A program made the position numbers and the translations under genes. A stretch of 64,000 nucleotides of DNA. Source: Dermacentor variabilis (lineage: Eukaryota > Arthropoda > Arachnida > Ixodida > Ixodidae). Below are positions 22,206 through 34,454 of this stretch, one piece after another (position 1 is the stretch's first letter; every line of letters starts with the position of its first letter). The DNA lies in the NCBI RefSeq assembly GCF_050947875.1, contig NC_134572.1, positions 127,217,605 through 127,281,604 of the forward strand, in the 5' to 3' direction. A model generated the notes under the pieces. The model worked only from the letters and a program-made list of their open reading frames with translations, searched no databases and had not been told where the DNA came from.

Positions 22206-25200
22206 TATCTAAGTAATGGCTTATAGATGTAAATTACGAATACTCGAGGCGCCGTTGATTTCTCAATGGCGCCCAATGGCTTGTTTTTTCGAACCAGCCG
22301 AAACCACCTGCCAATGTAAGATTGCATTGTTGTTCTAAGTGGCGTTGTCTTGTTTAGGTTTTTATGTTTAGCTTTATTATTTTTAAAGCCAATACCACGC
22401 CAAAAATGAGCAGCACTTCTACTCCGCTTAGGAGGGGAGAATCAGCAGGCGTAAGCAAACAAGAAATCAGAAGGAAGAGCAAGACAAACAAACAAATAGG
22501 AAAGCAGAATTAGAATTAAAGCAGACAAAAAGGTGCACGGGTACACTTATGCATCAGACACGTCCGTTTCATGCCACTGGTGAGAAAAGTGAAAAATAAA
22601 AGGTCCCCGAGCCGACGACCAATATTAACGTGGTTTCCGCACGATTATGATGTGTTTAAGAGTATACAGGTATATTATTACACTACCTTGCACGTTGTTG
22701 TCATAGATTACAACTTACCTTATTACTTAGCAGATGGACTCACGCCTGCAATTTCTCCTGCAGAATAATCGTGCATTCCTGTGAAGAAATAACAAAAAAA
22801 TATGAAAGTTTGGTTACTCAACACACCAAGGTTGTAGGCGTTCAAGATTTACAAAAGTCGCAGAGAAATTCTCGCCAAGGACCGCACGCTGTACACAATG
22901 AGAACGATATCGCACGTTATCATTCTGTAAGGCTATGCGACGCATTGCTCTCTTGTACGCTAAGAAAGATTAATCGCTAGCGCTGTATACGAACGGACAG
23001 ATCGTTGTGGAGAAAACACATCGCAAACCCTGTTCTCTTGCTCTGTCAGCAACGGTGCGTGATCCACGGTTTGCTTTGTGCTTGGCATTAAAATTTTGTC
23101 TCCTTTCTATAAATTTAATACACACGTAGAGCACATGGTTTCCAGCTGCGAAGAACGTCCTAGGTCACTCCTCCCTCTCTCTGTCCCTTTTCGAATAAAT
23201 AATTGGTGAAAACTACATAACATTCCTTTTCGTATACGACTCAAAAAGAAAACAATAAAATGACGTGCGATGGGAAAAAATTATCTTGGGGAAGGGGTAC
23301 AGTGCCGTAGATTCCTAAGTGTACGGAAATGATGTGCGGCCGATTACATAAAGCTACTCGTTTGTAAGCACCGTTTGCCACTGTCGTTACCCACTGGGTT
23401 ATCTGGTGCGGGGTGAGTTCAGTAGTGTATGGGAGTGTAGTTGGTGAGGGGTAGGTGTAGCCCCAGAGGACCTGAGCGGTCACCCTACACGCCAACGTTG
23501 TCCCCACAATGTCAGACTAAAGTATGAACGAAGGGAAAGGTGTGCTCTTTCTCAGATTTAGCAACCCAGTGTACTCTGAATATTTCCACTGTTCATCTCG
23601 AGCGTACCACTGAGTCGTGGAAGTGCATAATGCCACGCTTTCTGCCACCGACAGCAGCACTCTTCTCGAAAGAAAAGCATCTTGGTCTACCTACAGGGAG
23701 TTCTGAACTAATCATTCCCATCGCCTCCTAGAATCGCGTTATAAAATAGGGACAGCAAGACACTAGAGTCTTGCTCTAACTTCTCGTCGTGCGCCAACCC
23801 TCACTCGCCGCTTTGGTGAGACGCACTTTGCATGGCCCATTGAATCACACCTTACGGAAGAATGGACAGAGCATACCATGACACATTGGTAACCCGGAAA
23901 ACAAGGCAGCTGACGTCAGCTGGCAACATTAGCGCGACCCCTCGACTATGTTAACTTATTCCAATTTGACGACGCTATATGCTTTTGCGCTGCCACCTGC
24001 AGCTGGCAAACCCAAATGAACATGTCGTAATCAGTGTGTAGTGCTCCACAATACTCCCTGGCAGCGCTTTAACACACCAAAGTGCTCTCTGTTTCACAAT
24101 TCGCGCAACCGGTTTGTTAAAGACGCACATCAACATGACAAAGAAAAACGTGCGCTCATCCCTTTGTGCCTCGCAGGTGGACGCTACAGCGAAACACTTG
24201 CGCCATTATTGTTCCAATGTCAAGCCTTCCACAGTTATGTTTGCGCCGCAGACCAAGTTGCAGTAACTTCAAGCACGGGGCTAGGTACTCGTCTGTAATA
24301 GACCTACTGTACGTGTGGCAGTGTGGTTCCGTCCTTTCATTTTTTTCCCAAGCCATTTTTTTTTTTTTTTGGCTCCTTCAGCGTATCTTCTTGTTGCTCC
24401 TCTGCAAGCGAGTAGGCATGGTGTCCCTTTTAGGAGACAAATCGCTAGCCTTCCTTTCATTTTGGTGTTTGCACATTTTAAAATTTGAATACGCGATGAG
24501 AATTCCTTGGACGTTTCAGCAGCCATCCTTTCATAAGCACGCGCCTAGACGGTGACGAGGCCCGATATAGACAGTGCGCAAATAAAGGAGCTCACTTGCA
24601 GGTGACAACCGCCACCCTCCGTGGAGGGTGTAACTACCACGAATGTTAATCTACCTGTACGTGACCCTGACAAGCTGAACAAGTGGATGAAAGGGGCCAA
24701 CATCAAAGCCTACCGAGCGAACCGTGTCGACATTGGATTCCCAGATTGCTACACGATTGTGCGAAATGCGGGGGCGCATGCGCAACAAAGCAGGCGGAGT
24801 CCGGTGGACAGGTGCGACATCATGGAAGAAATATTGCGACCGATTCGACGTTTGTGATTGGCCGAGGTACATTGACTTGGATTGTAGCGCGAAGGCACAC
24901 AGACTGAGAATAGAAGAAGACAGCACGAGCGCCGATCCTTTTGCAGATTTGCTAGTCTAGTCTCGTAGGCAACACGACTGTTTTAAATGGGGGTTTAATC
25001 GCAGTGGCGGGTGTGCATGTGTTTGCTGGTTTGTACTAGGAGGTTTAGTGGCTGTGGTATTGGGTGGCCGCGCAAAAAATATAAAATAATACCTTTTTTG
25101 TTCATTCCTAATACCCGACGTACTCATCAATGTGCCGCGAGAATTCCTTGCCTAAACGCCTCTTTGAGTTCTACAATATGCTTTGGTGATTATCAATAAT

Positions 25201-25372
25201 TAGTGTCAATTCAGAATCAAATCGTGGTACATATTTACTATTCATAAGGACATCAGCTTAAAGAACATGAAGAAAGTTCCAAAAAGTGTATTCATAATAT
25301 TGAAAAGCTCAAGTTTGCCTAAAAGCATGGTCGATAAATGCTAACTATAGTTCCAGACTAGCCAGAAGGACA
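22206..25372. other. Non-coding part of unit B, 3' of the LINE
   Basis: Paralogue of 9108-13470 without the promoter/ORF cassette; mirrored at 26305-29600. It includes a poly-T run at 24355-24370. The frame 24621-24857 (LPVRDPDKLNKWMKGANIKA) is kept in the mirror (26820-27056) but matches no family with confidence. Confidence 0.55.
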
Positions 25373-25834
25373 ATGGAGTCCCTTAAGAATATCCATATTA
25401 CCAGTGGCAGCAACCTTGGCTCCATTGACGGTCATGCACCGGTGGAGTACCGTATGTTGAGCATCATCACGCTCACAGTTTCGTTACGTTCTCCGGCTGT
25501 TATGCACATAAAGCGCAGACTTCTTTTTTCTGAACGCGCCAACCTACCGTCGCTTCCTCTTCGACCGCATCGCTGCGCTTTGATAGCAATGATTGGGGCA
25601 GACGTTACGGCAGTGATTACGGTCGGGATATCAGCGGCAAACCATGCCATCATTAGCTACGCTTCCTCTTTCGGGCGAAATTGCGAACCTTAATTTTGTG
25701 ACAGTGCAGGTAACTACTACTCGCAGTATCGTTCACAGTAGTTTACTCCAAAAACACGAATAACTTAGCATGCTCACCGGCTGGCCTCCTTCGCGCGCTC
25801 GTTTCTTGTGACTTCACAAGGGCTCGTTATACAG

Positions 25835-25854
25835 TAAAAAAAAAATTAAACGAT
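25835..25854. other. Palindrome centre (20-bp spacer)
   Basis: A 20-bp A-rich spacer separates the arms. It is not random: the paralogous unit at about 13930-13975 continues from the same point with a similar A-run followed by AACGATCTG. The spacer is therefore the continuation of the left unit, and the strand switch occurred at CTGTAT, which abuts the inverted copy. This is what one fold-back or template-switch event inside the unit would leave. Confidence 0.85.
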
Positions 25855-28800
25855 CTGTATAACGAGCCCTTGTGAAGTCACAAGAAACGAGCGCGCGAAG
25901 GAGGCCAGCGGGTGAGCATGCTATGTTATTCGTGTTTTTGGAGTAAACTACTGTGAACGATACTGCGAGTAGTAGTTACCTGCACTGTCACAAAATTAAG
26001 GTTCGCAATTTCGCCCTAAAGAGGAAGCGTAGCTAATGATGGCATGGTTTGCCGCTGATATCCCGACCGTAATCACTGCCCCAATCATTGCTATCAAAGC
26101 GCACCGATGCGGTCGAAGAGGAACCGACGGTAGGTTGGCGCGTTCAGAAAAAAGAAGTCTGCGTTTTATGTGCATAACAGCCGGAGAACGTAACGAGACT
26201 GTGAGCGTGATGATGCTCAACATAGGGCACATTGCCGGTTCGTGACCGTCAATGGAGCCAAGGTTGCTGCCACTGGTAATATGGATATTCCTAAGGGACT
26301 CCATGGTCGTTCTGGATAGTCTGGAATTATAGTTAGCATTTATCGACCATGCTTTTAGGCAAACTTGAGCTTTTCAATATTATGAATGCACTTTTTAGAA
26401 CTTTCTTCATGTTCTTTAAGCTGATGTCCTTAGGAATAGTAAATATGTACCTCGATTTGATTCTGAATTGACACTAATTATTGATAATCACCAAAGCATA
26501 TTGTAGAGCTCGAGGAGGCGTTTAGGCAAGGAATTCACGCGGCACATTGATGAGTACGTCGGGTATTAGGAATGAACAAAAAAGGTATTATTTTATATTT
26601 TTTGCGCGGCCACCCAATACCACAGCCACTCAACCTCCTAGTAGAAACCAGCAAACACATGCACACCCGCCACTGCGATTAAACCCCCATTTAAAACAGT
26701 CGTCTTCCCTACGAGACTAGACTAGGAAATCTGCAAAAGGATCGGCGCTCGTGCTGTCTTCTTCTATTCTCAGTCTGTGTGCCTTCGCGCTACAATCCAA
26801 GTCAATGTACCTCGGCTAATCACAAACGTCGAATCGGTCGCAATATTTCTTCCATGATGTCGCACCTATCCACCGGACTCCGCCTGCTTTGTTGCACATG
26901 CGCCCCCGCACTCCGCACAACCGTGTAGCAATCTGGGAATCCAATGTCGACACGGTTCGCTCGGTAGCCTTTGATGTGGGCCCCTTTCATCCACTTGTTC
27001 AGCTTTTCAGGGTCACGTACAGGTAGATTAACATTCGTGGTAGTTACACCCTCCACGGAGGGTGGCGGTTGTCACCTGCAAGTGAGCTCCTTTATTTGCG
27101 CACTGTCTATATCGGGCCTCGTCACCGTCTAGGCGCGCGCTTATGAAAGGATGGCTGCTGAAACGTCCAAGGAATTCTCATCGGGTAATTAAATTTTAAT
27201 ATGTGCAAACACCAAAATGTAAATAAGGCTAGCGATTTGTCTCCTAAAAGGGACACCATGCCTACTCGCTTGCAGAGGAGCAACAAGAAGATACGCAGAA
27301 GGAGCCAAAAAAAAAAAAAGGGCTTGGGAAAAAAATGAAAAGACGGAACCACACAGCCACACGTACAGTAGGTCTGATACAGACGAGTACCTAACCCCGT
27401 AATTTAAGTTACCGCAACTTGGTCTGCGGCGCAAACATAACTGTGGAAGGCTTGACATTGGAACAATAATGGCGCAAGTGTTTCGCTGTAGCGTCCACCT
27501 GCGAGGCACGAAGGGATGAGCGCACGTTTTTCTTTGTCATGTTGATGTGCGTCTTTAACAAACCGGATGAGCGAATTGTGAAACAGAGACCACTTTGGTG
27601 TGTTAAAGCGCTGCCAGGGAGTATTGTAGAGCACTACACACTGATTACGACATGTTCATTTGGGTTTGCCAGCTGCAGGTGGCAGCGCAAAAGCATGTAG
27701 CGTCGACGAATTGGAATAAGTTAACATAGTCGAGGGGCCGCGCTAATGTTGCCAGCTGACGTCAGCTGCCTCGTTTTCCGAGTTACCAATGTGTCATGGC
27801 ATGCTCTGTCCGTTCTTCCGTAAGGTGTGATTCAATGGGCCATGCAAAGTGCGTCTCACCAAAGTGGCGAGTGAGGGTTGGCGCACGACGAGAAGTTAGA
27901 GCAAGACTCTAGTGTCTGGCTGTCACTATTCTATAACGCGATTCTAGGAGGCGAAGGGAATGATTAGTTCAGAACTCCCTGTAGGTTGACCAAGATGCTT
28001 TTCTTTCGAGAAGAGTGCTGTTGCCGGTGGCAGAAAGCGTGGCATTATGCACTTCCACGACTCAGTGGTACGCGCGGGATGAACAGTGGAAATATACAAA
28101 GTACACTGGGTTGCTAAATCTGAGAAAGAGCACACCTTTCCCTTCGTTCATCCTTTAGTCTGACATTGTGGAGACAACGTTGGCGTGTAGGGTAACCGCT
28201 CAGGTCCTCTGGGGCTACACCTACACCTCACCAACCACACTCCCATACACTACTGAACTCACCCCGCACCAGATCACCCAGTGGGTAACGACAGTGGCAA
28301 ACAGTGCTTACAAACGAGTAGCTTTATGTAATCGGCCGCACATCACTTCCGTACATTTAGGAATCTACGGCACTGTACCCCTTCCCCAAGATAATTTTTT
28401 CCCATCGCACGTCATTTTATTGTTTTCTTTTTGAGTCGTCTACGAAAAGGAATGTTATGTAGTTTTCATCAATTATTTATTCGAAAAGGGGACAGAGAGA
28501 GGCAGGAGTGACCTAGGACGTTCTTCGCAGCTGGGAACCCTGTGCTCTACGTGTGTATTAAATTTATAGAAAGGAGACAAAATTTTAATGCCAAGCACAA
28601 AGCAAACCGTGGATCACGCACCGTTGCTGACAGAGCAAGAGAACAGGGTTTGCGATGTGTTTTCTCCACAACGATCTGTTCATTCGTATACAGCGCTAGC
28701 GATTAATATTTCTTGGCGTACAAGAGAGCAATGCGTCGCATAGCCTTACAGAATGATAACGTGCGATATCGTTCTCATTGTGTACAGCGTGCGGTCCTTG

Positions 28801-29599
28801 GCGAGAATTTCTCTGCGACTTTTGTAAATCTTGAACGCCTACAACCTCGGTGTGTTCAGTAACCAAACTTTCATATTTTTTTGTTATTTCTTCACAGGAA
28901 TGCACGATTATTCTGCAGAAGAAATTGCAGGCGTGAGTCCATCCGCTAAGTAATAAGGTAAGTTGTAATCTATGACAACAACGTGCAAGGTAGTGTAATA
29001 ATATACCTGTATACTCTTAAACACATCATAATCGTGCGGAAACCACGTTAATATTGGTCGTCGGCTCGGGGACCTTTTATTTTTCACTTTTCTCACCGGT
29101 GACATGAAACGGACGTGTCTGATGCATAAGTGTACCCGTGCACCTTTTTGTCTGCATTAATTCTGATGCCTCAACTACCGTCTTTTTTTTTTCTTTTCGA
29201 AAGTTGGCGTTTCTTGTTTTTCAGATAAATATAGCCGTGGGGAATAGCAACGAAAAAAAAGAAGACAAATGAACGAGAGAATTATAAAAATTGCAAAACG
29301 AAAAGGAAAAAAAAAAGTCACCTGCTTTCCTATTTGTTTGTTTGTCTTGCTCTTCCTTCTGATTTCTTGTTTGCTTACGCCTGCTGATTCTCCCCTCCTA
29401 GGTGGAGTAGAAGTGCTGCTCATTTTTGGCGTGGTATTGGCTTTAAAAATAATAAAGCTAAAGATAACAACCTAAACAAGAAAACGGAACTTAGAACAAC
29501 AATACAAGCTTACATTGGCAGCTGGTTTCGGCTGGTGCGAAAAAACAAGCCTTTGGACGCCATTGAGAAATCTACGGCGCCTCGAGTATTCGCAATTTA

Positions 29600-30334
29600 C
29601 ATCTATAAGCCATTGCTTAGATATTTTTTAATTATTTATTTAAATACCTTACAGGCCTGAAATTGTGGCATTCAGGAAGGGGGGCAGTAGACAGAAAATA
29701 CTATAACCGTAACTATAACCGTAACTACAACCAAGGATAAAATTAATTACTCATTTCGCAATTCACTAGTAAAGGACATAATATATTACCAAGGAATGAA
29801 TCACACAGAGTATTTTCAATCCAGTCGTGTAATTAACAAGAGCAGCGGTTAAACAACAAGACCAGTTTGTCAAAGAATATAAATATTAAAAAAATCGCTA
29901 AGGCGACATTCCGACAGAACCGTAAACATAGCGACATAACGGTACTAACACCATAATAGGTTGTGAAACACAGTGCACTTACAAGACAGCATGGTGCGAA
30001 AACCGTAAAAGCTCACATTTTTTAGTCATATATTCGATCAAGGCGTCAGGGAATGAATTGTAGTCGGTCACACATGCTATGCAATCCGTGAGGGAATACC
30101 AAAATCTCACAGCACAAGGAAGAGCCGAGTAATAGAATGCATACGTAAAACCGTAAATGCGGGCATAGCTGAAATGATTACGCATCCTATGTGACGTAGA
30201 ATAGGGTCGTTTCAAGCGTGCTGGTGTTGCAATGGAGTGAGTAAATTTGTGAAACAGTGTTAAAAGGGCAATGTCTCCTTGAGTGTTCAGCCATTGTAAT
30301 GAAAGTTTAAGTGCTGTTTGCGTTACACTGTACT
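29600..30334 (-). pseudogene. CR1/L2-like LINE, C-terminus and 3' end (right arm)
   Basis: This mirrors 21495-22205. The frame at 29979-30215 (78 aa) starts a little further upstream than in the left arm and reads KRPYSTSHRMRNHFSYARIY, then AVRFWYSLTDC. It is separated from the rest of the LINE by the inserted element at 30335-31318. Confidence 0.75.
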
Positions 30335-31318
30335 GGGACCCTATAACGTAAAACTATTCCAATATGTTTCTATTCCAATCTACTGACGTCAAATTTGCGT
30401 AACCACCGATGCAAGCAGCGGGCGGTCACCCGCAGGGTTGTCTGAACAGACCAATCAAACGCTCTCCTCGCTCACAGGAGGTCACTTTTTTTTTCTTGAA
30501 AAACGAATAACGTTGCCCAAACTGAGCAGCTTGTCGTATCTAATTGGCTGACAAGAGGTGAGGAGAACGCTCAAGTGGAGAGGGATTCACTTGGGCAGAG
30601 CCAGTGCACTGAAAATCGATAACCGGATGAAGAGGGTGGTGCCGGCGCGCGCGATTGGTCGGCTTTCCCTTACTTAGCTTGTGGTGGCTGGTCGAAAATC
30701 ACGGCGGCATGCAACGGAAGTTTAAGAATGACGCTAAAGCTGACCCTCAGCAAAGAAGAGTTCGCAGAATGAGGTGGTAAACGTGCCGAAAGGGCTCGAA
30801 AACGTTACACGGCCACGCAAGAAGTTTTATTATACGCAAATACACCCATGCTATCCGGCAGGTGCGATAGCCAGCGTCTCAGCGATCAGCGGCATCCATC
30901 TTTTATTCCTTTCGGAATGGGGCAGCCTGCGGCTATTCCGAAGAAAATTCAGTTTTGTTCGGCATATTAATGCATCTTTATCGCGCACACGTCACTTTGA
31001 CGCGGTGAGCTTGTGGGTTTTGTGACGTCGCGTGACAGGCAGGTGAATTGGGTGCAGCCCGTAAACTTTTTACCAATAGCCGAGGGCTAATGGCGAAAAG
31101 GGGTCTAATCAGAAATAACTGCTTTTCTTTTTTCTGTCAAATCATGCATAATTAGTGCGTACAAATAATATGAGATGGGGAGGTATCGCGGTTTTCCTGA
31201 CGTCGCGTGACAGACAGGTGAAGTGGGCGTGGTCGAAAAATGTTTTTGACCAATCGTGCAGGGCTGATAGCAGAATTGGAATAGAAAAGTTTGGAATAGT
31301 TTTACGTTATAGCGCCCC
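30335..31318. mobile_element. 985-bp terminal-inverted-repeat element (right arm)
   Basis: This is the mirror of 20510-21494. The frames at 30774-31025 and 31155-31337 translate identically to the left arm. The low-coordinate end reads GGGACCCTATAACG, one base different from the left-arm counterpart. It was carried by the palindrome duplication and is not an independent insertion. Confidence 0.85.
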
Positions 31319-32798
31319 TGGCGGCTGCAATCATTGACGATGAAGCGGCTTTCCCTGTTCTGAGTCCCTTCTAGCGCTTCAATTAACTATTTCTGGTGAG
31401 GGGACCAAGTGGGAGACTCGTTCTCGAGCTTGGGACTAACGAGAGTTAGATAAGCTTGGTTTCGAACCTTAGAATGAGCATTTTTAAGTTGCGTCGCAAA
31501 TACCGCGAAGATTAGGAGGCGTTAGCTATAATGGCCGTGATGTGTTCTTACCAAGAAAGATTCAATGTGAATTCAACTCCTAGATACTCATATTGTGTAG
31601 CCATTGCAACAGCGTAATTATTTATATGGTAAGACTACAGTGAGGTTGTCGACTTCCGGGCAAACGAAATTACTTTACATTTTCCATACTTAAAATCATT
31701 ACCCCTTTATTACCCCAGCTGATTATTGCTACAAAGTCTCGCTGAAGAACACGGTGATCATCTGACCTTTTAATTTGGCGATAAATTATGCAGTCGTCGG
31801 CGAATGCTCTTATAGTGGAGGACACATTGTATACTAGGTCGACAATGAAAATTAGAAAACGCAAGGGCCCGAGGACGCAACCCTACGGTACATTAGAAGA
31901 AGCGTTTGTTACTGAGTAAGAGTAGTTATTTGCAACAGTAAACTGCATACTATTAGACAGAAAGTTACGGAGCCATGTAAAGGTAGGACAGACCAATTTG
32001 TGTTTGGAGAACTTTAATATTGGGCGACAATGCGCGACACGGTTGAATGCCTTTGAAAAGTCAAGAAGTTAGAAATTTGTAAGTTGCTTTCCAATAACTT
32101 TTTAGATATGTTGTAAGTAACTGTGTTTCGCACGAGAGCCCCTTGATAAAACCATGCTGATTACGAAAAAGGAATTTCTTAGTCACAAGATGTCTGTAAA
32201 TCTGTGAGGCAATAATATTTTCTAGCAACTTGCAGGAAGTTTTACAAGAAAGTTTCTACTGCGGGTTTTAAATACCGGTATACCTTTCACTATCTTCCAA
32301 TCTGTGGCAATGTGGCCAGTGGCTGATTGTCTGCATATGTGAAGGAGAATCTTGGTTGATATTGCAACGGTATTTTAAAAATCTTTGGGCATATACCATC
32401 TACGCCACATGAAGAAGATACCTTGGAGTTATTTATTAGAGAAAAAAGGCCCATCGAATTGACCTCAATAGGCTCCATGTATTAATAGTTTATTTCTGAT
32501 ACGCAGGCTGTATCTGAAATGCCCTTCTCTATAACTACAGATCTGATGAATGAATGAAGAGCTGAAGAACATTCTCTGTGTGGAACAGGAATATTGCTGT
32601 TGTTTTGTAGAGCTTCTATTCGTTTTTATGCTTTATTATTTTCCAAAACATAGCTAGACTGTTGTTAATTAGCTCAAGAGCTTCATGAGAAACATATTTA
32701 TCATTAGCTTTGTCTATGGCAGTGCACGACGAATTAAGATATGTTTCGTAGTTCTGCCGCGCAGCTGATGTGCGTCCTCGCCTAGCAATATTATACAC
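31319..32798 (-). pseudogene. CR1/L2-like LINE reverse transcriptase remnant (right arm)
   Basis: This is the mirror of 18907-20509. The frame at 31670-31864 with FADDCIIYR is identical in protein to the left arm. The linker frame is at 32616-32798. It lacks the 108-bp insertion of the left arm. From about 30500 to 32100 it is essentially identical to the left arm, more similar than the surrounding arm sequence. Confidence 0.85.
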
Positions 32799-32844
32799 GC
32801 GTTTTTTTCTTATTCCTCATGCACTGAAGCTTTTCAGTAAACTA

Positions 32845-33000
32845 ATACCCCTGTTACACGGGCGACCTTAAATGCGGTTAATGTAATCGCGGTTATCGCT
32901 AAACGCGGTTAGCCCGGTTACACAGCAGGCGAAACTGCGGTTAGGCCGCTAACCACGGTTGACCGCCAACAGAGCTTGGCCACCTCGGTTTAGTGTAACC
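32845..33000. repeat. Cluster of AACCGCGGTTA-type palindromes (right arm)
   Basis: Mirror of 18700-18852, including ATCGCGGTTATCGCTAAACG. Same interpretation. Confidence 0.6.
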
Positions 33001-33238
33001 TACGTTTCGGAAACGGGCAAAATGGCGGAAGGTACTATACTCTCGAGCAGGGTGCGAGTGCAGTGCCGGCCTTCCCATATATCTTCCAAAATCATATCAT
33101 TTGGCCTGACCCGACAACTGAAGCACTGATACGCATGTGGGAAGATAATCTGGCCGCTCTGAGCTCAGGTTTTCGAAACGCGCGCCTCTACACAGCGATG
33201 ACGGCTACGCACAGACTTCAAAATTTAGGAACAGCGCG

Positions 33239-33312
33239 ATCAAACTGCACAAGCGAGACGCACACAAACGCTCTGTGTTTGTGTGCGTCTCACTTTCTTG
33301 TACAGTTTGATG
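33239..33312. repeat. Short hairpin-forming inverted repeat (right arm)
   Basis: Mirror of 18401-18475. Most differences are transitions, and some pair poorly (CACAAGCGAGACG on one side against CACTTTCTTG on the other), so the stem has slightly decayed. Confidence 0.8.
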
Positions 33313-34387
33313 GCGCTGCTTTTAAAGTTATCACTTCAGTATTTTTAACATGTATTTTTTGTGATAATTTGTGGAATGTGACATCACAGTGTAGATACAT
33401 TTACACAGAGCGCAAATAACCTGGAATGCACGCTTTTAAAGTTTAAATTTTATTTCCTTTGGCCCAGAACCACCTGTATTCTTCCAGATTTAGTTTTTCT
33501 TAGATTTCTATTGGCGGCCATTAGTTCCAGATGTCCCAGCTTCAAAAACTACTGGAATAAATGGCTTGTTTTGTCAATTCTTTTATGCAAGGTATATTTC
33601 ATTAATTTGTTCCGAAAATTGTGTGAGCGTTTTTCATTGATTAACGGGGCAATATTCCTTGTATAACTCCTTAAACTAATTTAGAAAAAATACTGTATAC
33701 AACGTATACAACAAAGCGCCAACTTGTACTAGACGCAACACCATGGAACGTTCACATAACTTTATTGCGTCTCTTCTTGTGCATCTTCGTTTGATATTTA
33801 CCTTTCTTCTAAGTGTGGGCACATGGTAACTCGGACCAAAGTGTAAAATACCAAAGCCTAATTATTCAGGACTGGTACTTATGGAAAGTACAAACAAATG
33901 CATTGTCTTCTAGGTGAAGATTTTATACGCTTTTTATAACTGGAAGCTGCAATTATAACTTTAAGGTCAGCACTAAGTTGACAGTCTGCCGTGAACTAAC
34001 GTTGAAGTCACGATAATATAACGACCATGGAACGTATAATAATACATGCACTTCTAGAACGTGTTCAGTATCTACCGAAAATTGCGTCAATACTGCACAA
34101 TGGTGAACCGCCGCAACAAGAAATCAACAATATACCACACTGCAACGTCAAGGAGGTGTGGTCAACAGCGACCTTGATATGCTTTTCTATGTCACCAAAT
34201 GGCATTACATTCTTGTGGTTGGTGGTAGCACGACAACCTATGTGACTGGAGTGCCAAAAATACAAAGATTTAAAACTATGAAACTGAGCTACAACACAGC
34301 CTTGTTTAAGCCACGTTTCTGTAAATGCAAGTCGAATAACATTAAGTGATAAAGCGTCGAGGGAGTTGCACTACGTTCCAGCCCGTT

Positions 34388-34454
34388 ACATTCATTCATT
34401 CATTCATTCATTCATTCATTCATTCATTCATTCATTCATTCATTCATTCATTTA
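34388..34454 (+). repeat. (ATTC)n microsatellite, right arm
   Basis: About 17 units, the complement of the 26-unit array at 17222-17327. The length difference arose after the palindrome formed. Confidence 0.97.

Larger units (their letters stand above)
11792..25834 (+). repeat. Left arm of a 28-kb palindrome
   Basis: This 14-kb arm is the reverse complement of 25855-39894. The match is about 98-99% next to the centre (two mismatches in roughly 130 bases checked) and mostly in the mid-90s elsewhere, with a nearly identical stretch at about 19590-21170. Arm-specific differences include a 108-bp insertion at 19152-19259 with target duplications, a deletion near 22508 and a longer tetranucleotide array at 17222-17327. 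It contains the A-unit cassette (from 11860), unit B and a split LINE remnant. Confidence 0.93.
20330..25834 (+). repeat. Block paralogous to 8140-13985 (unit B version)
   Basis: This is the B-type version, cut at its right end by the palindrome centre. It lacks the cassette at 11860-12925: the sequence reads straight from ATATT to GCGACCG near 24838. It has a single copy of the 108-bp motif that A units carry twice. It contains the terminal-inverted-repeat element at 20510-21494. A mirrored copy lies at 25855-31360. Confidence 0.83.

Noticed and set aside
24621..24857. Gag-like frame (LPVRDPDK; LPKFDPDK in the A units)
   Set aside because: A single short motif, with frames broken in A units and no zinc knuckle, protease or polymerase nearby; left unassigned.
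25700..26000. Palindrome as a sequencing or assembly hairpin artefact
   Set aside because: The arms differ by substitutions, an insertion with target duplications, a deletion and array length, so one molecule read twice does not explain it. A mis-assembly of two real inverted copies cannot be fully excluded.
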